Assembly (NCBI GenBank): GCA_946481735.1
Contig: CAMLOU010000036.1
Coordinates: 1 to 30,569, forward strand
Length of the DNA stretch: 30,569 nucleotides
DNA from: an uncultured Cellvibrio sp.
Lineage (GTDB): Bacteria > Pseudomonadota > Gammaproteobacteria > Pseudomonadales > Cellvibrionaceae
Direction: 5' to 3'
This document shows positions 1-8,024 of this stretch, in pieces. The notes beneath the pieces are model-generated. The model had not been told where the DNA came from. It ran no database searches and was given only the letters and a program-made list of their open reading frames with translations. Position 1 is the first letter of the stretch; every line of letters begins with the position of its first letter. The translations under genes and the position numbers were made by a program.

Positions 1-1177
1 GTACTTTTGCCAGACTGGTTAAGGTGTGCTGATGCAGAAGCAACAGCAGTTGCGTGCGCAGCACCTTATCGCTCAGGTCTGCCTGTGGTCGCGCTGCCAG
101 GTGTTGCAGCAGTTGCAGCGCGGTGGAAAATTGCAGGGGCGGCGGCAAAGCAAAATCGACGGGCATGGCCGGGGGTAACGCTTGAGTGGCTGGCGGCGTC
201 GGTGATGCGGCGGGAGGAATGATCACTGCTACCGATTGCGTCTGATTGGCCGGCGGGGCGGCGTTGCCCAGAGCCTGACCGAGTTGATGGAGCAGGTGCA
301 GGAGCGCGCCTTTGTAATCCTGGCCGATCAATCGCTGGGTGATCGGGCTTGCCGGGGGCGCAACGGGATTTTTTTCCGCCGGGCGTGCATCCGGGGCAAG
401 AGGCACATTGGCAGCCAGTTTGTGCTCAAATTGCACGCCACTGTTCTTTAGGACCATCGGGAGCAATTTCGGGCTGGTCAGGTGGGGCAGGGAGCGTATT
501 TGATCGGCCACACTGCGCAAGGCTTGCTGCACGTTGGTCGGCAGGAGCTGGTCGCGCTGTTTAAGCGGCAACTGTTGCAGGTGGGGCAGCAGGCTCAGTA
601 ATGCCTGGGGCTTTTCCTTTTGGGGCAACAAGGTGCGCAAGGCCTCTGCCAGGGCTTCCTGGGTTTGGGCTTTGGCGTGAATCACCGCAGATTGCGCCTT
701 GGTGGCGAAGGCGATATCCGGCTCTGCTGGTGTGCTGGCGTTCGGGACCGGCCTGGGATCAAGCGCGGTGAAGAGTTGTACCAGACGTTGCTGCGCGTCC
801 AGCTTCACCGGGATCTGTTGGCCCGGCTGTAACGGTTGATCGGTATAAGTCAGCAGGCTGCGATTATTCAGTTGCAACTGCACCAGTTTCAATGGCGGTG
901 ATGCCAACAGCTGTTGTTGTTCCAGCAAGCCAGCTATCTGGAGTTTGATGGCCGGTGTCAGGGGTTTTTGTTGCAGCTGTGCCAGGAGTTGCTGGTTTTG
1001 AGCCAACAACAGGTCGCGCTGAGACTGGCTGGCCGGTGCTATTTGCTCCACGACCGCCATCAAGGTACTACCGATACTCAAACCGGTAATCTTGCTCAGT
1101 GTGGCTAATTGCTCAGTCCGCATCTGCTGCACACTGCTGACCAGATTCTGGGTTATAGGTGGCAAGTTGCTGGGCAT
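1..1177 (-). CDS. FliK-like protein, N-terminal part (runs off left edge)
   Basis: The minus strand is open without a stop from an ATG at 1177-1175 to the window edge, giving about 392 residues. The protein begins MPSNLPPITQNLVSSVQQMR and is rich in Gln, Leu, Pro and Ala, with many short helices and no visible signal peptide or membrane segment. Low-complexity N-terminal regions of this kind are typical of flagellar hook-length control (FliK) proteins, whose conserved C-terminal hook domain would lie outside the window. From memory, a FliK-like gene divergent from ccmA is also seen in Pseudomonas relatives. I see no strong ribosome binding site, and the frame stays open upstream of the chosen ATG, so the start is tentative. 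The coding call is firm because of frame length and composition. The FliK assignment rests on composition and context only. Confidence 0.62.
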   Translation of the reverse strand, partial: MPSNLPPITQNLVSSVQQMRTEQLATLSKITGLSIGSTLMAVVEQIAPASQSQRDLLLAQNQQLLAQLQQKPLTPAIKLQIAGLLEQQQLLASPPLKLVQLQLNNRSLLTYTDQPLQPGQQIPVKLDAQQRLVQLFTALDPRPVPNASTPAEPDIAFATKAQSAVIHAKAQTQEALAEALRTLLPQKEKPQALLSLLPHLQQLPLKQRDQLLPTNVQQALRSVADQIRSLPHLTSPKLLPMVLKNSGVQFEHKLAANVPLAPDARPAEKNPVAPPASPITQRLIGQDYKGALLHLLHQLGQALGNAAPPANQTQSVAVIIPPAASPTPPATQALPPAMPVDFALPPPLQFSTALQLLQHLAARPQADLSDKVLRTQLLLLLHQHTLTSLAKV

Positions 1178-1350
1178 AAGTGATGGCTGCGTCAGGGTTG
1201 CGGGTAAATAAACGTGAAATCTCCGGCGGATGCTCGTTATAATCGCTCGCCTGTTTTCACCGCTGAACTGTTTGAGCTGGCTCCGAGTATAACGGCAGCA
1301 ACTGCCAAATACTGAGCTTCATTCGTTGATAGACCACGAGAACGATAATT
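1178..1350. promoter_or_regulatory. Divergent intergenic region with a possible ccmA promoter
   Basis: This 173-base gap separates the minus-strand FliK-like gene from ccmA and must hold the start signals for both. A perfect TATAAT lies on the plus strand at 1238-1243, but the bases where a -35 box should lie (about 1214-1220) match poorly. Use of this box would leave ccmA with an untranslated leader of about 100 bases. A second TATAAC-like stretch lies near 1287. I see no clear operator or terminator. The assignment is weak. Confidence 0.3.
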
Positions 1351-2058
1351 TTGACCGAGTCACCCCTGACTTCGCCGGAAGCTTTCTCCCCGCCGTCCAC
1401 GCCGTTGCTGGCGTTGCGCCAGGTCTCCTGTGAACGGGACGAGCGCCAGCTATTTACGCAACTGAACCTGCGGGCCTACCCCGGTGATGTGATTCAGATT
1501 GTCGGTCCCAACGGCAGTGGCAAGACCACCTTGTTGCGGGCCTTGGCCGGGATCAACAAGGACTACACCGGCGAAGTATTATGGGCTGGTCGCCCGGTCA
1601 CCGAAGTCGCCTGGGAATACAGTCACAACCTTCTGTACATCGGCCATTTGCCCGGTATTAAAAAAGCCTTGAGTCCACTGGAAAACCTGCGCTGGTATGC
1701 CGCCATCAGTGGTCATCAAACGCGCGCTACCCTCTACGCTGCGCTGGAGGCGGTGGGGCTTTACGGTTACGAGGATACACCTTGCTATCAACTCTCCGCC
1801 GGACAATTGCGACGCGTGGCCCTGGCCCGGCTGTACCTCAGTCAGGCGCGCCTGTGGATACTCGACGAACCCTTCACCGCCATCGACAAACGCGGTGCCG
1901 CCCAATTGGAAACACTGTTCGCCCATCACGCCGGGCAGGGCGGCATCATCCTGCTGACGTCCCATCAGGATCTCGCGCTACCTTCGCTTAAACACCTGAA
2001 CCTGCTGGATTATCAACCGGCCCCCGTAGTGGATAATCTGGAGCCTGACCATGGTTGA
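1351..2058 (+). CDS. ccmA: Haem exporter ATP-binding subunit CcmA
   Basis: CcmA is the cytoplasmic ATPase of the CcmABCD transporter, which releases haem-loaded CcmE during cytochrome c maturation (System I). The 235-residue protein has a Walker A motif GPNGSGKTT at about residues 52-60, the ABC signature region LSAGQLRRVALARL and Walker B WILDEPF, followed by an H-loop TSHQD. The chosen start is TTG at 1351. There is no ATG before the conserved core, and this start adds about 20 residues compared with what I recall of relatives, so a later TTG is possible. It opens the ccm cluster and overlaps ccmB by 8 bases. Length and motifs are normal for the family. Confidence 0.95.
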   Translation: MTESPLTSPEAFSPPSTPLLALRQVSCERDERQLFTQLNLRAYPGDVIQIVGPNGSGKTTLLRALAGINKDYTGEVLWAGRPVTEVAWEYSHNLLYIGHLPGIKKALSPLENLRWYAAISGHQTRATLYAALEAVGLYGYEDTPCYQLSAGQLRRVALARLYLSQARLWILDEPFTAIDKRGAAQLETLFAHHAGQGGIILLTSHQDLALPSLKHLNLLDYQPAPVVDNLEPDHG

Positions 2059-2755
2059 AGCGGCAGTATCCTCAGGCAGCGCCACCTTTGCCGTGTTCTG
2101 GGCGACCTTGCGCCGGGACCTGCTGCTCGCCGTACGCCATCGCGCCGAGATGGTTAATCCCCTGGTGTTCTTCCTGATTGCCATTACATTGATTCCCCTG
2201 GGGGTCAGCCCGGAGAGTAAAACCCTGGCCGCCATTGCGCCGGGCCTGATTTGGGTGATGGCGCTGCTGGCAACCTTATTGTCCCTGGACGGTCTGTTCC
2301 GCAGTGATTTTGAAGATGGCTCACTGGAACAGATGCTGATCAGTCCCCAGCCGCTTTATTTCACAGTGTTAGCTAAAGTAATGGTGCATTGGCTGGTCAC
2401 CGGTTTACCCTTGACCTTGATGTCGCCGCTGTTGGGCGTTATGTTGGCTTTGCCGTCAGGCGGCTATGGCCCACTGTGCGTAACCCTTTTGTTGGGTACC
2501 GCCAGCATGAGTCTGATTGGCGCCGTCGGCGCCGCGTTGACCGTGGCCCTGCGAAAAGGTGGTCTTTTGTTGTCGTTAATTGTGATGCCGTTATATGTTC
2601 CGGTACTGATCTTTGGTGCCAGCGCAGTGCACAATGCGGTGCTGGGCAGCGCCATCAACAGTCAACTTGCTGTTCTGGGCGCATTCCTGGCGCTGGCAGT
2701 TGTGCTGGCGCCCCTGGCGGCTGCCGGTGCGTTGCGCGTATCCAGCGATGGTTAA
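2051..2755 (+). CDS. ccmB: Haem exporter membrane subunit CcmB
   Basis: CcmB is an inner-membrane subunit of the CcmABCD complex, partner of the CcmA ATPase. The 234-residue protein shows about six hydrophobic segments, beginning near residues 35-55 and ending with an Ala/Leu/Val-rich helix at the C-terminus. The loop region FRSDFEDGSLEQMLISPQP near residues 85-105 matches the conserved CcmB cytoplasmic loop. The ATG lies inside the last codons of ccmA, an arrangement that suggests translational coupling. The length is near the usual 220-230 residues. Confidence 0.93.
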   Translation: MVEAAVSSGSATFAVFWATLRRDLLLAVRHRAEMVNPLVFFLIAITLIPLGVSPESKTLAAIAPGLIWVMALLATLLSLDGLFRSDFEDGSLEQMLISPQPLYFTVLAKVMVHWLVTGLPLTLMSPLLGVMLALPSGGYGPLCVTLLLGTASMSLIGAVGAALTVALRKGGLLLSLIVMPLYVPVLIFGASAVHNAVLGSAINSQLAVLGAFLALAVVLAPLAAAGALRVSSDG

Positions 2756-2785
2756 TCAACAATAATAATGAGCGAGGTGAAAAAC

Positions 2786-3574
2786 GTGGCGTGGCAATGG
2801 TTTCATCGATTAGGGTCTCCCCGGTGGTTTTACGAAAAAACGCAGGCCTGGTTGCCCTGGCTAACGGTCATTACCTTGACACTATTGATTGTCGGCACTG
2901 TGTGGGGGCTGGCCTTCGCCCCGGTCGACGCCAAGCAAGGTAACAGCTACCGCATTATCTATATCCACGTACCTGCCGCCTTTCTGGCGCTGGCGGGTTA
3001 CTACATCATGGCCATCAGCGGCGCCATTGGCCTGATCTGGAAGATGAAGCTGCCTTACATGGTGATGAAGTCCGCCGCACCTATCGGCGCAGCCTTGACC
3101 TTTATTTCGCTGGTGACCGGGTCTATCTGGGGCAAGCCGACCTGGGGTACCTGGTGGGAATGGGATGCGCGTATCACCTCCATGCTGATCCTGTTTTTCC
3201 TTTACCTCGGCATCATGGCCTTACAGCAGGCATTCCATAGCCGGGATACCGGCGATAAGGCCGGCGCTATCCTGGCGCTGGTGGGTACCGTGAATATCCC
3301 TATCATCTATAAGTCGGTGGATTGGTGGTACACACTGCACCAACCGGCGTCGATCAAATTTGTCGGTGAGTCAACCATTCACGCCAGTATGTTGTATCCG
3401 CTGCTGACCATGGTGATAGCGTTTTACTGTTTTTATGCGTTGGTGTTATTGCTTTACACTCGCGCGGAAATCCTGCGTCGGGAGAGCCGCACCCAATGGG
3501 TGAACGATCTGGTGGCGCAGGCGACGCGGCCGGACAACAAAGATATGCCGATAAAAGGGGGCAGCGCCGTATGA
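2786..3574 (+). CDS. ccmC: Haem-handling membrane protein CcmC
   Basis: CcmC presents haem on the periplasmic face of the inner membrane for covalent attachment to CcmE. The sequence has about six membrane helices, the tryptophan-rich haem-handling motif WGTWWEWDARITS, and the two expected periplasmic histidines in IHVPAA and TLHQPAS. I prefer the GTG start at 2786 because AGGTG lies 6 bases upstream and the resulting N-terminus, MAWQWFHRLGSPRWF, matches the family pattern as I recall it. The in-frame ATG at 2768 would add six residues and has no visible ribosome binding site. With the GTG start the protein has 262 residues. It follows ccmB by about 30 bases and overlaps ccmD by 4. Confidence 0.93.
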   Translation: MAWQWFHRLGSPRWFYEKTQAWLPWLTVITLTLLIVGTVWGLAFAPVDAKQGNSYRIIYIHVPAAFLALAGYYIMAISGAIGLIWKMKLPYMVMKSAAPIGAALTFISLVTGSIWGKPTWGTWWEWDARITSMLILFFLYLGIMALQQAFHSRDTGDKAGAILALVGTVNIPIIYKSVDWWYTLHQPASIKFVGESTIHASMLYPLLTMVIAFYCFYALVLLLYTRAEILRRESRTQWVNDLVAQATRPDNKDMPIKGGSAV

Positions 3575-3756
3575 ACTTTCAATTTGACTCCTTTGCCAGC
3601 TTTATGACCATGAACGGCCACGGTCCCTTCGTTTGGGCCGCCTATGGTATTACGTTTGTCGTGCTGGTCTATTTGCTGGTTAGCCCGCTGTTGCAACGCC
3701 GGCAATTCCTGCGTCAACAGGCCCGCCAGCAGCGTGCCGCCAACAGAAGTGTGTAG
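3571..3756 (+). CDS. ccmD: Small membrane protein CcmD
   Basis: CcmD is a small one-helix subunit that helps CcmABC release holo-CcmE. The 61-residue product has a short N-terminal region (FASFMTMNGHGPFVWAAYG), one membrane helix at about residues 23-42 and a strongly basic Arg/Gln-rich cytoplasmic tail, which is the standard CcmD layout. The start ATG overlaps the ccmC stop in an ATGA arrangement, which supports this start over an upstream in-frame alternative inside ccmC. Its position between ccmC and ccmE is canonical. Confidence 0.9.
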   Translation: MNFQFDSFASFMTMNGHGPFVWAAYGITFVVLVYLLVSPLLQRRQFLRQQARQQRAANRSV

Positions 3757-3779
3757 TTAATTTACTAAGTGGAATCGCC

Positions 3780-4244
3780 ATGCATCCCGTGCGTAAGCAA
3801 CGTTTGATTATTGTGCTCTTCATCGTGGTTTTCTCCAGCCTCGCCATCGGTCTGATGACCTATGCCTTGCGGGAAAACATTAACCTTTTCTACCCTCCCA
3901 GCAAGATTGCTGCCGGCGATGTGCCGCATAACACGCGTATTCGCGCAGGCGGTTGCGTCAAGCCCGGGAGTGTGTTCCGGGCGTCAGACAGTCTGCTGGT
4001 CAATTTTGTGATTACCGATGGCAACGCCGACGTACCGGTAACCTACAGTGGCATCCTTCCCGATCTGTTTGCCGAGGGTGAAGCGGCGGTGGTGAATGGC
4101 ATTGTTACGGTGGCCGGGGTCTTTGAAGCAACCGAAGTGCTGGCCAAACACGATGAAAATTACACCCCGCCGGAAGTGGCTGAAGCCATGAAAGATAAGG
4201 GTGAACATCAGGCAAGCTGCGAGGGCTTAAAATATGGTTCCTGA
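3780..4244 (+). CDS. ccmE: Periplasmic haem chaperone CcmE
   Basis: CcmE binds haem covalently in the periplasm and passes it to the CcmF/CcmH ligation machinery. The 154-residue protein has an N-terminal membrane anchor at about residues 8-30 followed by an OB-fold domain. The haem-binding histidine is His124 in LAKHDENY, with the conserved tyrosine four residues later (Tyr128). The turn before it, IRAGGCVKPGSV, carries a cysteine (Cys59) where I expect a hydrophobic residue in many relatives; this is a small oddity and the comparison is from memory. The stop overlaps the ccmF start by 11 bases. Confidence 0.95.
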   Translation: MHPVRKQRLIIVLFIVVFSSLAIGLMTYALRENINLFYPPSKIAAGDVPHNTRIRAGGCVKPGSVFRASDSLLVNFVITDGNADVPVTYSGILPDLFAEGEAAVVNGIVTVAGVFEATEVLAKHDENYTPPEVAEAMKDKGEHQASCEGLKYGS

Positions 4245-6228
4245 ACTCGGTCAATTTGCCCTGATTCTTTCGCTGTTTGTGGTATTGGCACTTACCATCC
4301 TGCCATTGCTCGGCGCGCAATCGGGTAACCAATTGTTGATGCTCACCGGGCGCTCGTTGGCGACCGGTTTTTTTGTGCTGATCGTGATTGCGTTTATCTG
4401 CCTGGTCTACGCCTTTGTGCACGACGACTTCTCTGTGGCTTATGTCTCATCCAACTCCAACAGTTTATTGCCGGTGCACTATAAAATCAGCGCGGTCTGG
4501 GGTGGCCACGAGGGCTCGTTGCTGTTGTGGGTGTTGATGCTCGCTGGCTGGACTCTGGCGATTGCCACCTTCAGCAAAAGCCTGCCGCTGGATATGCAGG
4601 CCCGCGTGCTGTCGGTGATGGGCTTTGTGGCAGTGGGCTTTCTGTTGTTCATGATCTTCACCTCAAATCCCTTCGAGCGCATTCTGCCCCTGGCGCCGCA
4701 GGAGGGCAGTGACCTTAATCCCTTATTGCAGGATATTGGATTGATCATCCACCCACCGGTGCTCTACATGGGCTATGTCGGATTCAGTGCGACCTTTGCC
4801 TTTGCTATCGCCGCCTTGATGGCTGGCCGCCTTGACAGCGCCTGGGCGCGTTGGTCGCGGCCCTGGGCCAATATGGCGTGGGGGTTTCTCACCGTCGGTA
4901 TCGCGCTGGGCAGCTGGTGGGCGTATTACGAATTGGGTTGGGGCGGTTGGTGGTTTTGGGACCCGGTGGAAAATGCCTCCTTTTTACCCTGGTTGGTCGG
5001 TACCGCCTTGATCCACTCGCTTGCAGTTACCGAAAAACGTGGCATGTTTAAAAGCTGGACGATCTTGTTGGCGATCTTCACCTTTTCCTTGAGTCTTCTC
5101 GGCACCTTCCTGGTTCGCTCCGGTGTGCTGACATCGGTCCATGCCTTTGCCAATGACCCGGAGCGCGGTGTGTTTATCCTGGTGTTTCTGTTGCTGGTGG
5201 TCGGCGGTTCACTGACCCTCTACGCCTTGCGCGCGCCGGTGGTGAAAAGTCTGCCGGGCTTCAACTGGTTATCCCGTGAGACGCTGCTGTTGAGTAACAA
5301 CATCCTGCTGACTATTACCATGGTTACAGTCTTGTTGGGCACTCTCTATCCATTGATTGCGGACGCCTTGGGCTGGGGCAAGATCTCTGTTGGCCCCCCT
5401 TACTTTAATTTCTTCTTCCTGCCGCTGATGGGTGTGCTGTGTCTCTTGATGGCGCTTGGGCCTTTGGCAAACTGGAAGCGAACCTCCATCAAGCATATGG
5501 CCCAATGGTTGTGGCGGCCCTGGGTTGTCAGCATGGCGATTGGCCTGATGGTTCCGTATTTTTACAACGAGGATTATTCCTGGCTGGCTGCGCTCTCGAT
5601 ATTTATCGGCAGCTGGATTTTTACCTCGCTGATCGCCGACGTCTGGCACAAATTGCGCAACAGCAACAATCGCCTGGCTGGCCTTAGGAAACTCAGCTTG
5701 AGTTACCACGGCATGATCATCGCCCACGCGGGTATCGCTGTGACCCTGCTCGGAGTAAGCCTGACCAGTATCTATAACGAACAGCGCGATGTGCGCATGG
5801 CGGTTAACCAATCCCTCGCAGTGGAGGATTTTGTATTCACGCTCCAGGAAGTGCGCAAGGTTGAAGGGCCGAACTTCATTGCCGACGAGGCGGTTATCAG
5901 CGTAACTGAAGATGGCAAGCCCATTCCGGATATGAAACCGCAGAAACGCCGCTACCTGGCAGGCGGTAATGTGATGACGGAAGTGGCACTTGAGGTAGGT
6001 TTCTTCCGTGATCTCTACGTTGCCATGGGTGAGCCCCTGGGTGATGGTGCCTGGGCCATGCGGGTACATTTCAAGCCTTTTGTGCGCTGGATCTGGTTGG
6101 GTGCGCTGATGATGGCCTTCGGCGCAAGCTTATCGGTAGCAGACAAGCGCTATCGAAAAAAACTGGCCGCCAATGCACCGCAGCCACTGACCGCCTCGCA
6201 GGATCTTGAAACAGGAGTTGCCCGATAA
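4234..6228 (+). CDS. ccmF: Cytochrome c haem lyase subunit CcmF
   Basis: CcmF is the large inner-membrane core of the haem ligation complex with CcmH/CcmI. It receives haem from CcmE and attaches it to apocytochrome c. The 664-residue protein has many membrane helices. The signature tryptophan-rich motif WWFWDPVENASFLPW lies near residue 245, and the conserved histidine-containing loops WGGHEGSLLLW and IIHPPVLYMGYVG are present, with a large periplasmic domain near the C-terminus. Length is typical (about 650). It starts inside ccmE behind a GAGGG ribosome binding site, and its stop directly abuts the ccmG start. Confidence 0.97.
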   Translation: MVPELGQFALILSLFVVLALTILPLLGAQSGNQLLMLTGRSLATGFFVLIVIAFICLVYAFVHDDFSVAYVSSNSNSLLPVHYKISAVWGGHEGSLLLWVLMLAGWTLAIATFSKSLPLDMQARVLSVMGFVAVGFLLFMIFTSNPFERILPLAPQEGSDLNPLLQDIGLIIHPPVLYMGYVGFSATFAFAIAALMAGRLDSAWARWSRPWANMAWGFLTVGIALGSWWAYYELGWGGWWFWDPVENASFLPWLVGTALIHSLAVTEKRGMFKSWTILLAIFTFSLSLLGTFLVRSGVLTSVHAFANDPERGVFILVFLLLVVGGSLTLYALRAPVVKSLPGFNWLSRETLLLSNNILLTITMVTVLLGTLYPLIADALGWGKISVGPPYFNFFFLPLMGVLCLLMALGPLANWKRTSIKHMAQWLWRPWVVSMAIGLMVPYFYNEDYSWLAALSIFIGSWIFTSLIADVWHKLRNSNNRLAGLRKLSLSYHGMIIAHAGIAVTLLGVSLTSIYNEQRDVRMAVNQSLAVEDFVFTLQEVRKVEGPNFIADEAVISVTEDGKPIPDMKPQKRRYLAGGNVMTEVALEVGFFRDLYVAMGEPLGDGAWAMRVHFKPFVRWIWLGALMMAFGASLSVADKRYRKKLAANAPQPLTASQDLETGVAR

Positions 6229-6759
6229 ATGGTGTCGCAACGTCTCAAACTGTTTATTCCATTGATCGTTTTTGTGGTGTTGGCGGTGTTGTTCTGGCGC
6301 GGCCTGTCGCTCGACCCAAACGCCATGCCTTCCGCGCTGATCGGCAAGCCCGTACCGGCGTTTAGTTTGCCGATGCTGGAAAACACGGATCGCATGGTGG
6401 ATCAGGATATTTTCAAAGGTAAGGTCAGCTTACTGAATGTCTGGGCGACCTGGTGCCCGACCTGTTATGCCGAACACGGTTTTCTGGTTACCCTGGCAGA
6501 GCAGGGTGTGCCGATCTACGGTGTGAATTACAAGGATGATGTACCGGCCGCGCAAAAATGGTTAAAAGAATTGCACAATCCCTACGTTCTCAGTGTGGTG
6601 GATGCGGATGGCCGCCTGGGCGTTAACCTGGGCGTATTCGGCGCACCGGAAACCTATGTGATCGACAAGGAAGGTGTGATTCGTTACAAGCACATCGGCG
6701 TTGTGGATGAAAAAGTCTGGACGCAAACATTGCAACCCTTGATGGCGAAGTTGCAGTAA
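6229..6759 (+). CDS. ccmG: Thiol:disulfide oxidoreductase CcmG (DsbE)
   Basis: CcmG is a membrane-anchored periplasmic thioredoxin-fold protein that keeps the cysteines of apocytochrome c or CcmH reduced. The 176-residue product has an N-terminal anchor (residues 7-25) and the redox-active WCPTC site (Cys76 and Cys79). Downstream the sequence IYGVNYKDD matches the typical CcmG acidic insert, and the cis-proline region GAPETYVID follows. Its ATG immediately follows the ccmF stop; AGGAG lies about 11 bases upstream. It is the last gene of the first ccm block. Confidence 0.96.
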   Translation: MVSQRLKLFIPLIVFVVLAVLFWRGLSLDPNAMPSALIGKPVPAFSLPMLENTDRMVDQDIFKGKVSLLNVWATWCPTCYAEHGFLVTLAEQGVPIYGVNYKDDVPAAQKWLKELHNPYVLSVVDADGRLGVNLGVFGAPETYVIDKEGVIRYKHIGVVDEKVWTQTLQPLMAKLQ

Positions 6760-6845
6760 AACACAGCGCACTTGATGCGCGTCAAATTGCGGGTTATCGC
6801 GCTGCCATAAGCTGTAAGCATCTGCCATAACCAACAGGTGCTGCC

Positions 6846-7010
6846 ATGTATTTGGATTGGGTCATTGTGTCGAGCTTGATTGTTGTTGCCTTGACGTGCG
6901 CTATCGTAATTTATATCGGCGTGTATGCGCTGAAAAAAATTCGCAAAGATATTGAGCGCACCGAAGGTGGTGTGTCCGATGCAGGTGGCGAGACCAGCAA
7001 TAAAAAATAG
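6846..7010 (+). CDS. Small single-helix membrane protein, unknown function
   Basis: This 54-residue frame begins MYLDWVIVSSLIVVALTCAI. A single membrane helix covers about residues 5-28 and is followed by a basic stretch (LKKIRKDIER) and a short polar tail, so the tail probably faces the cytoplasm. A CAGGTG element 5 bases upstream of the ATG is a reasonable ribosome binding site. It sits 86 bases after ccmG and just before a terminator, and may be the last cistron of the ccm transcript. I do not recognise a family. It could be an accessory of cytochrome maturation or unrelated. Confidence 0.6.
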   Translation: MYLDWVIVSSLIVVALTCAIVIYIGVYALKKIRKDIERTEGGVSDAGGETSNKK

Positions 7011-7040
7011 TGGCCGCGAAATGTAAAACTGGCAGACATA

Positions 7041-7067
7041 AAAAAGCCCCGGATGACGGGGCTTTTT
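7041..7067. terminator. Bidirectional Rho-independent terminator
   Basis: A perfect 11-base inverted repeat (aaaaagccccg / cggggcttttt) surrounds a 5-base loop. GC-rich stem cores flanked by A-runs on one side and T-runs on the other allow it to stop transcription both from the ccm side (plus strand) and from the tRNA genes (minus strand). Confidence 0.88.
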
Positions 7068-7091
7068 ATTGGTTCGTTAAAACCAGAATAG

Positions 7092-7168
7092 TGGCGGACC
7101 GGACGGGACTCGAACCCGCGACCTCCGGCGTGACAGGCCGGCATTCTAACCGACTGAACTACCGGTCC
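7092..7168 (-). tRNA. tRNA-Asp (anticodon GUC)
   Basis: Read on the minus strand, the gene folds as a full cloverleaf of 77 bases with encoded CCA. The acceptor stem is GGACCGG paired with CCGGTCC, with discriminator G. The D-arm contains AGTCGGTTAGA, the anticodon loop is CTGTCAC with anticodon GTC, and the T-arm is GCGGGTTCGAGTCCCGT. It lies downstream of tRNA-Val on the same transcript, and the terminator at 7041-7067 follows it. Confidence 0.97.
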
Positions 7169-7203
7169 GCAGAAAAAACACTTTTTACCTTGTGAGTAAT
7201 AAG

Positions 7204-7279
7204 TGGTGGGCGGTACAAGACTCGAACTTGTGACCCATGCCTTGTAAGGGCATTGCTCTACCAACTGAGCTAACCGCCC
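7204..7279 (-). tRNA. tRNA-Val (anticodon UAC)
   Basis: The 76-base minus-strand gene has acceptor stem GGGCGGT paired with ACCGCCC, discriminator A and encoded CCA. The D-arm reads AGCTCAGTTGGTAGAGC, the anticodon loop is CTTACAA with anticodon TAC, and the T-arm ACAAGTTCGAGTCTTGT is intact. It is the first gene of a two-tRNA transcript with tRNA-Asp. Confidence 0.97.
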
Positions 7280-7294
7280 GTTCAGGTGGTGCGT

Positions 7295-7322
7295 ATTCTA
7301 ACGATAAGATTACAAGGGTCAA
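7295..7322 (-). promoter_or_regulatory. Sigma70-type promoter of the tRNA-Val/tRNA-Asp transcript
   Basis: On the minus strand a -35 box TTGACC (7322-7317) and a -10 box TAGAAT (7300-7295) are separated by 16 bases. Transcription would start near 7288, about 9 bases before the 5' end of tRNA-Val. The match and placement are good. Confidence 0.75.
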
Positions 7323-7481
7323 TCATTTTTTCACGCAGATTCAAAAATTTATGCTTGCGTTTCAGATACTTGATGAAAAATTGTTCGTTCTCTTCAGCTT
7401 TTGATCGGCCCACACCTATGCTCGCCACTGGCAAACCCAGCTTGTATACTCCGCCCTTTATATAACTATGAGGCACCCACC

Positions 7482-8024
7482 ATGTCGGGTCGTTGGATTC
7501 TTTTACTCACCCTGTTGTTAACAACCGGCGCAGCATTTGCTGCGATTGATGTCCACGAATTTGATAATGATGTAGAGCGTCAGCGTTACCAGAGTTTTAT
7601 TGATGAGATGCGCTGCCCCAAATGCCAGAATCAGAATCTGTCCGGGTCTGATTCGCCTATCGCGGAAGATTTGCGGCGCGAACTTTACGCGATGATCCAG
7701 GACGGTCGTTCCGATAAAGAGATCGTGGATTTCATGGTGGAGCGTTATGGCGATTACATTCTCTATCGTCCGCGTTTAACGCCTGCCACAGTAATGTTAT
7801 GGGTTGGGCCGGCGGTATTATTTCTGGCGGGAATTATCATCCTGATTATGATTGTCCGGCAGCGTCGCCGGGACGCCTTGGTAAAAGGCCCGACCGCCCT
7901 GGACACAGAAGAACAATCTCGCCTGGCCGCCTTGCTGCGCGAGTCCGGGTCACGTCGCAATGAAGACAATAACAATACAGCTACTGATGATTCAGAACTT
8001 TCAAACAAGGAATCCCGCTCATGA
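7482..8024 (+). CDS. ccmH: Cytochrome c maturation thiol protein CcmH (CycL type)
   Basis: CcmH is a membrane-anchored periplasmic thioredox protein that reduces or holds apocytochrome c for CcmF. The 180-residue product has a signal peptide ending near AAFA (residue 20), the conserved motif RCPKCQNQNLSGSDS with Cys45 and Cys48, and a membrane helix at about residues 105-125. A hydrophilic Asn/Asp/Ser-rich tail follows. The ATG at 7482 gives the signal peptide; an upstream in-frame TTG at 7401 is unlikely. It is cut off from ccmG by a small gene and two antisense tRNA genes, so it probably has its own promoter; a TATACT sequence at 7445-7450 is a weak candidate. It overlaps ccmI by 4 bases (ATGA). 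Confidence 0.93.
   Translation: MSGRWILLLTLLLTTGAAFAAIDVHEFDNDVERQRYQSFIDEMRCPKCQNQNLSGSDSPIAEDLRRELYAMIQDGRSDKEIVDFMVERYGDYILYRPRLTPATVMLWVGPAVLFLAGIIILIMIVRQRRRDALVKGPTALDTEEQSRLAALLRESGSRRNEDNNNTATDDSELSNKESRS

Noticed and set aside
5269..6069. Minus-strand open frame of 266 codons opposite ccmF
   Set aside because: It is antisense to conserved ccmF sequence, with His/Gln-rich composition typical of a shadow frame.
6762..6785. Hairpin GCGCA-CTTGA-TGCGC after ccmG as a terminator
   Set aside because: The stem is only 5 bases and no T-run follows; the convincing terminator is at 7041-7067.
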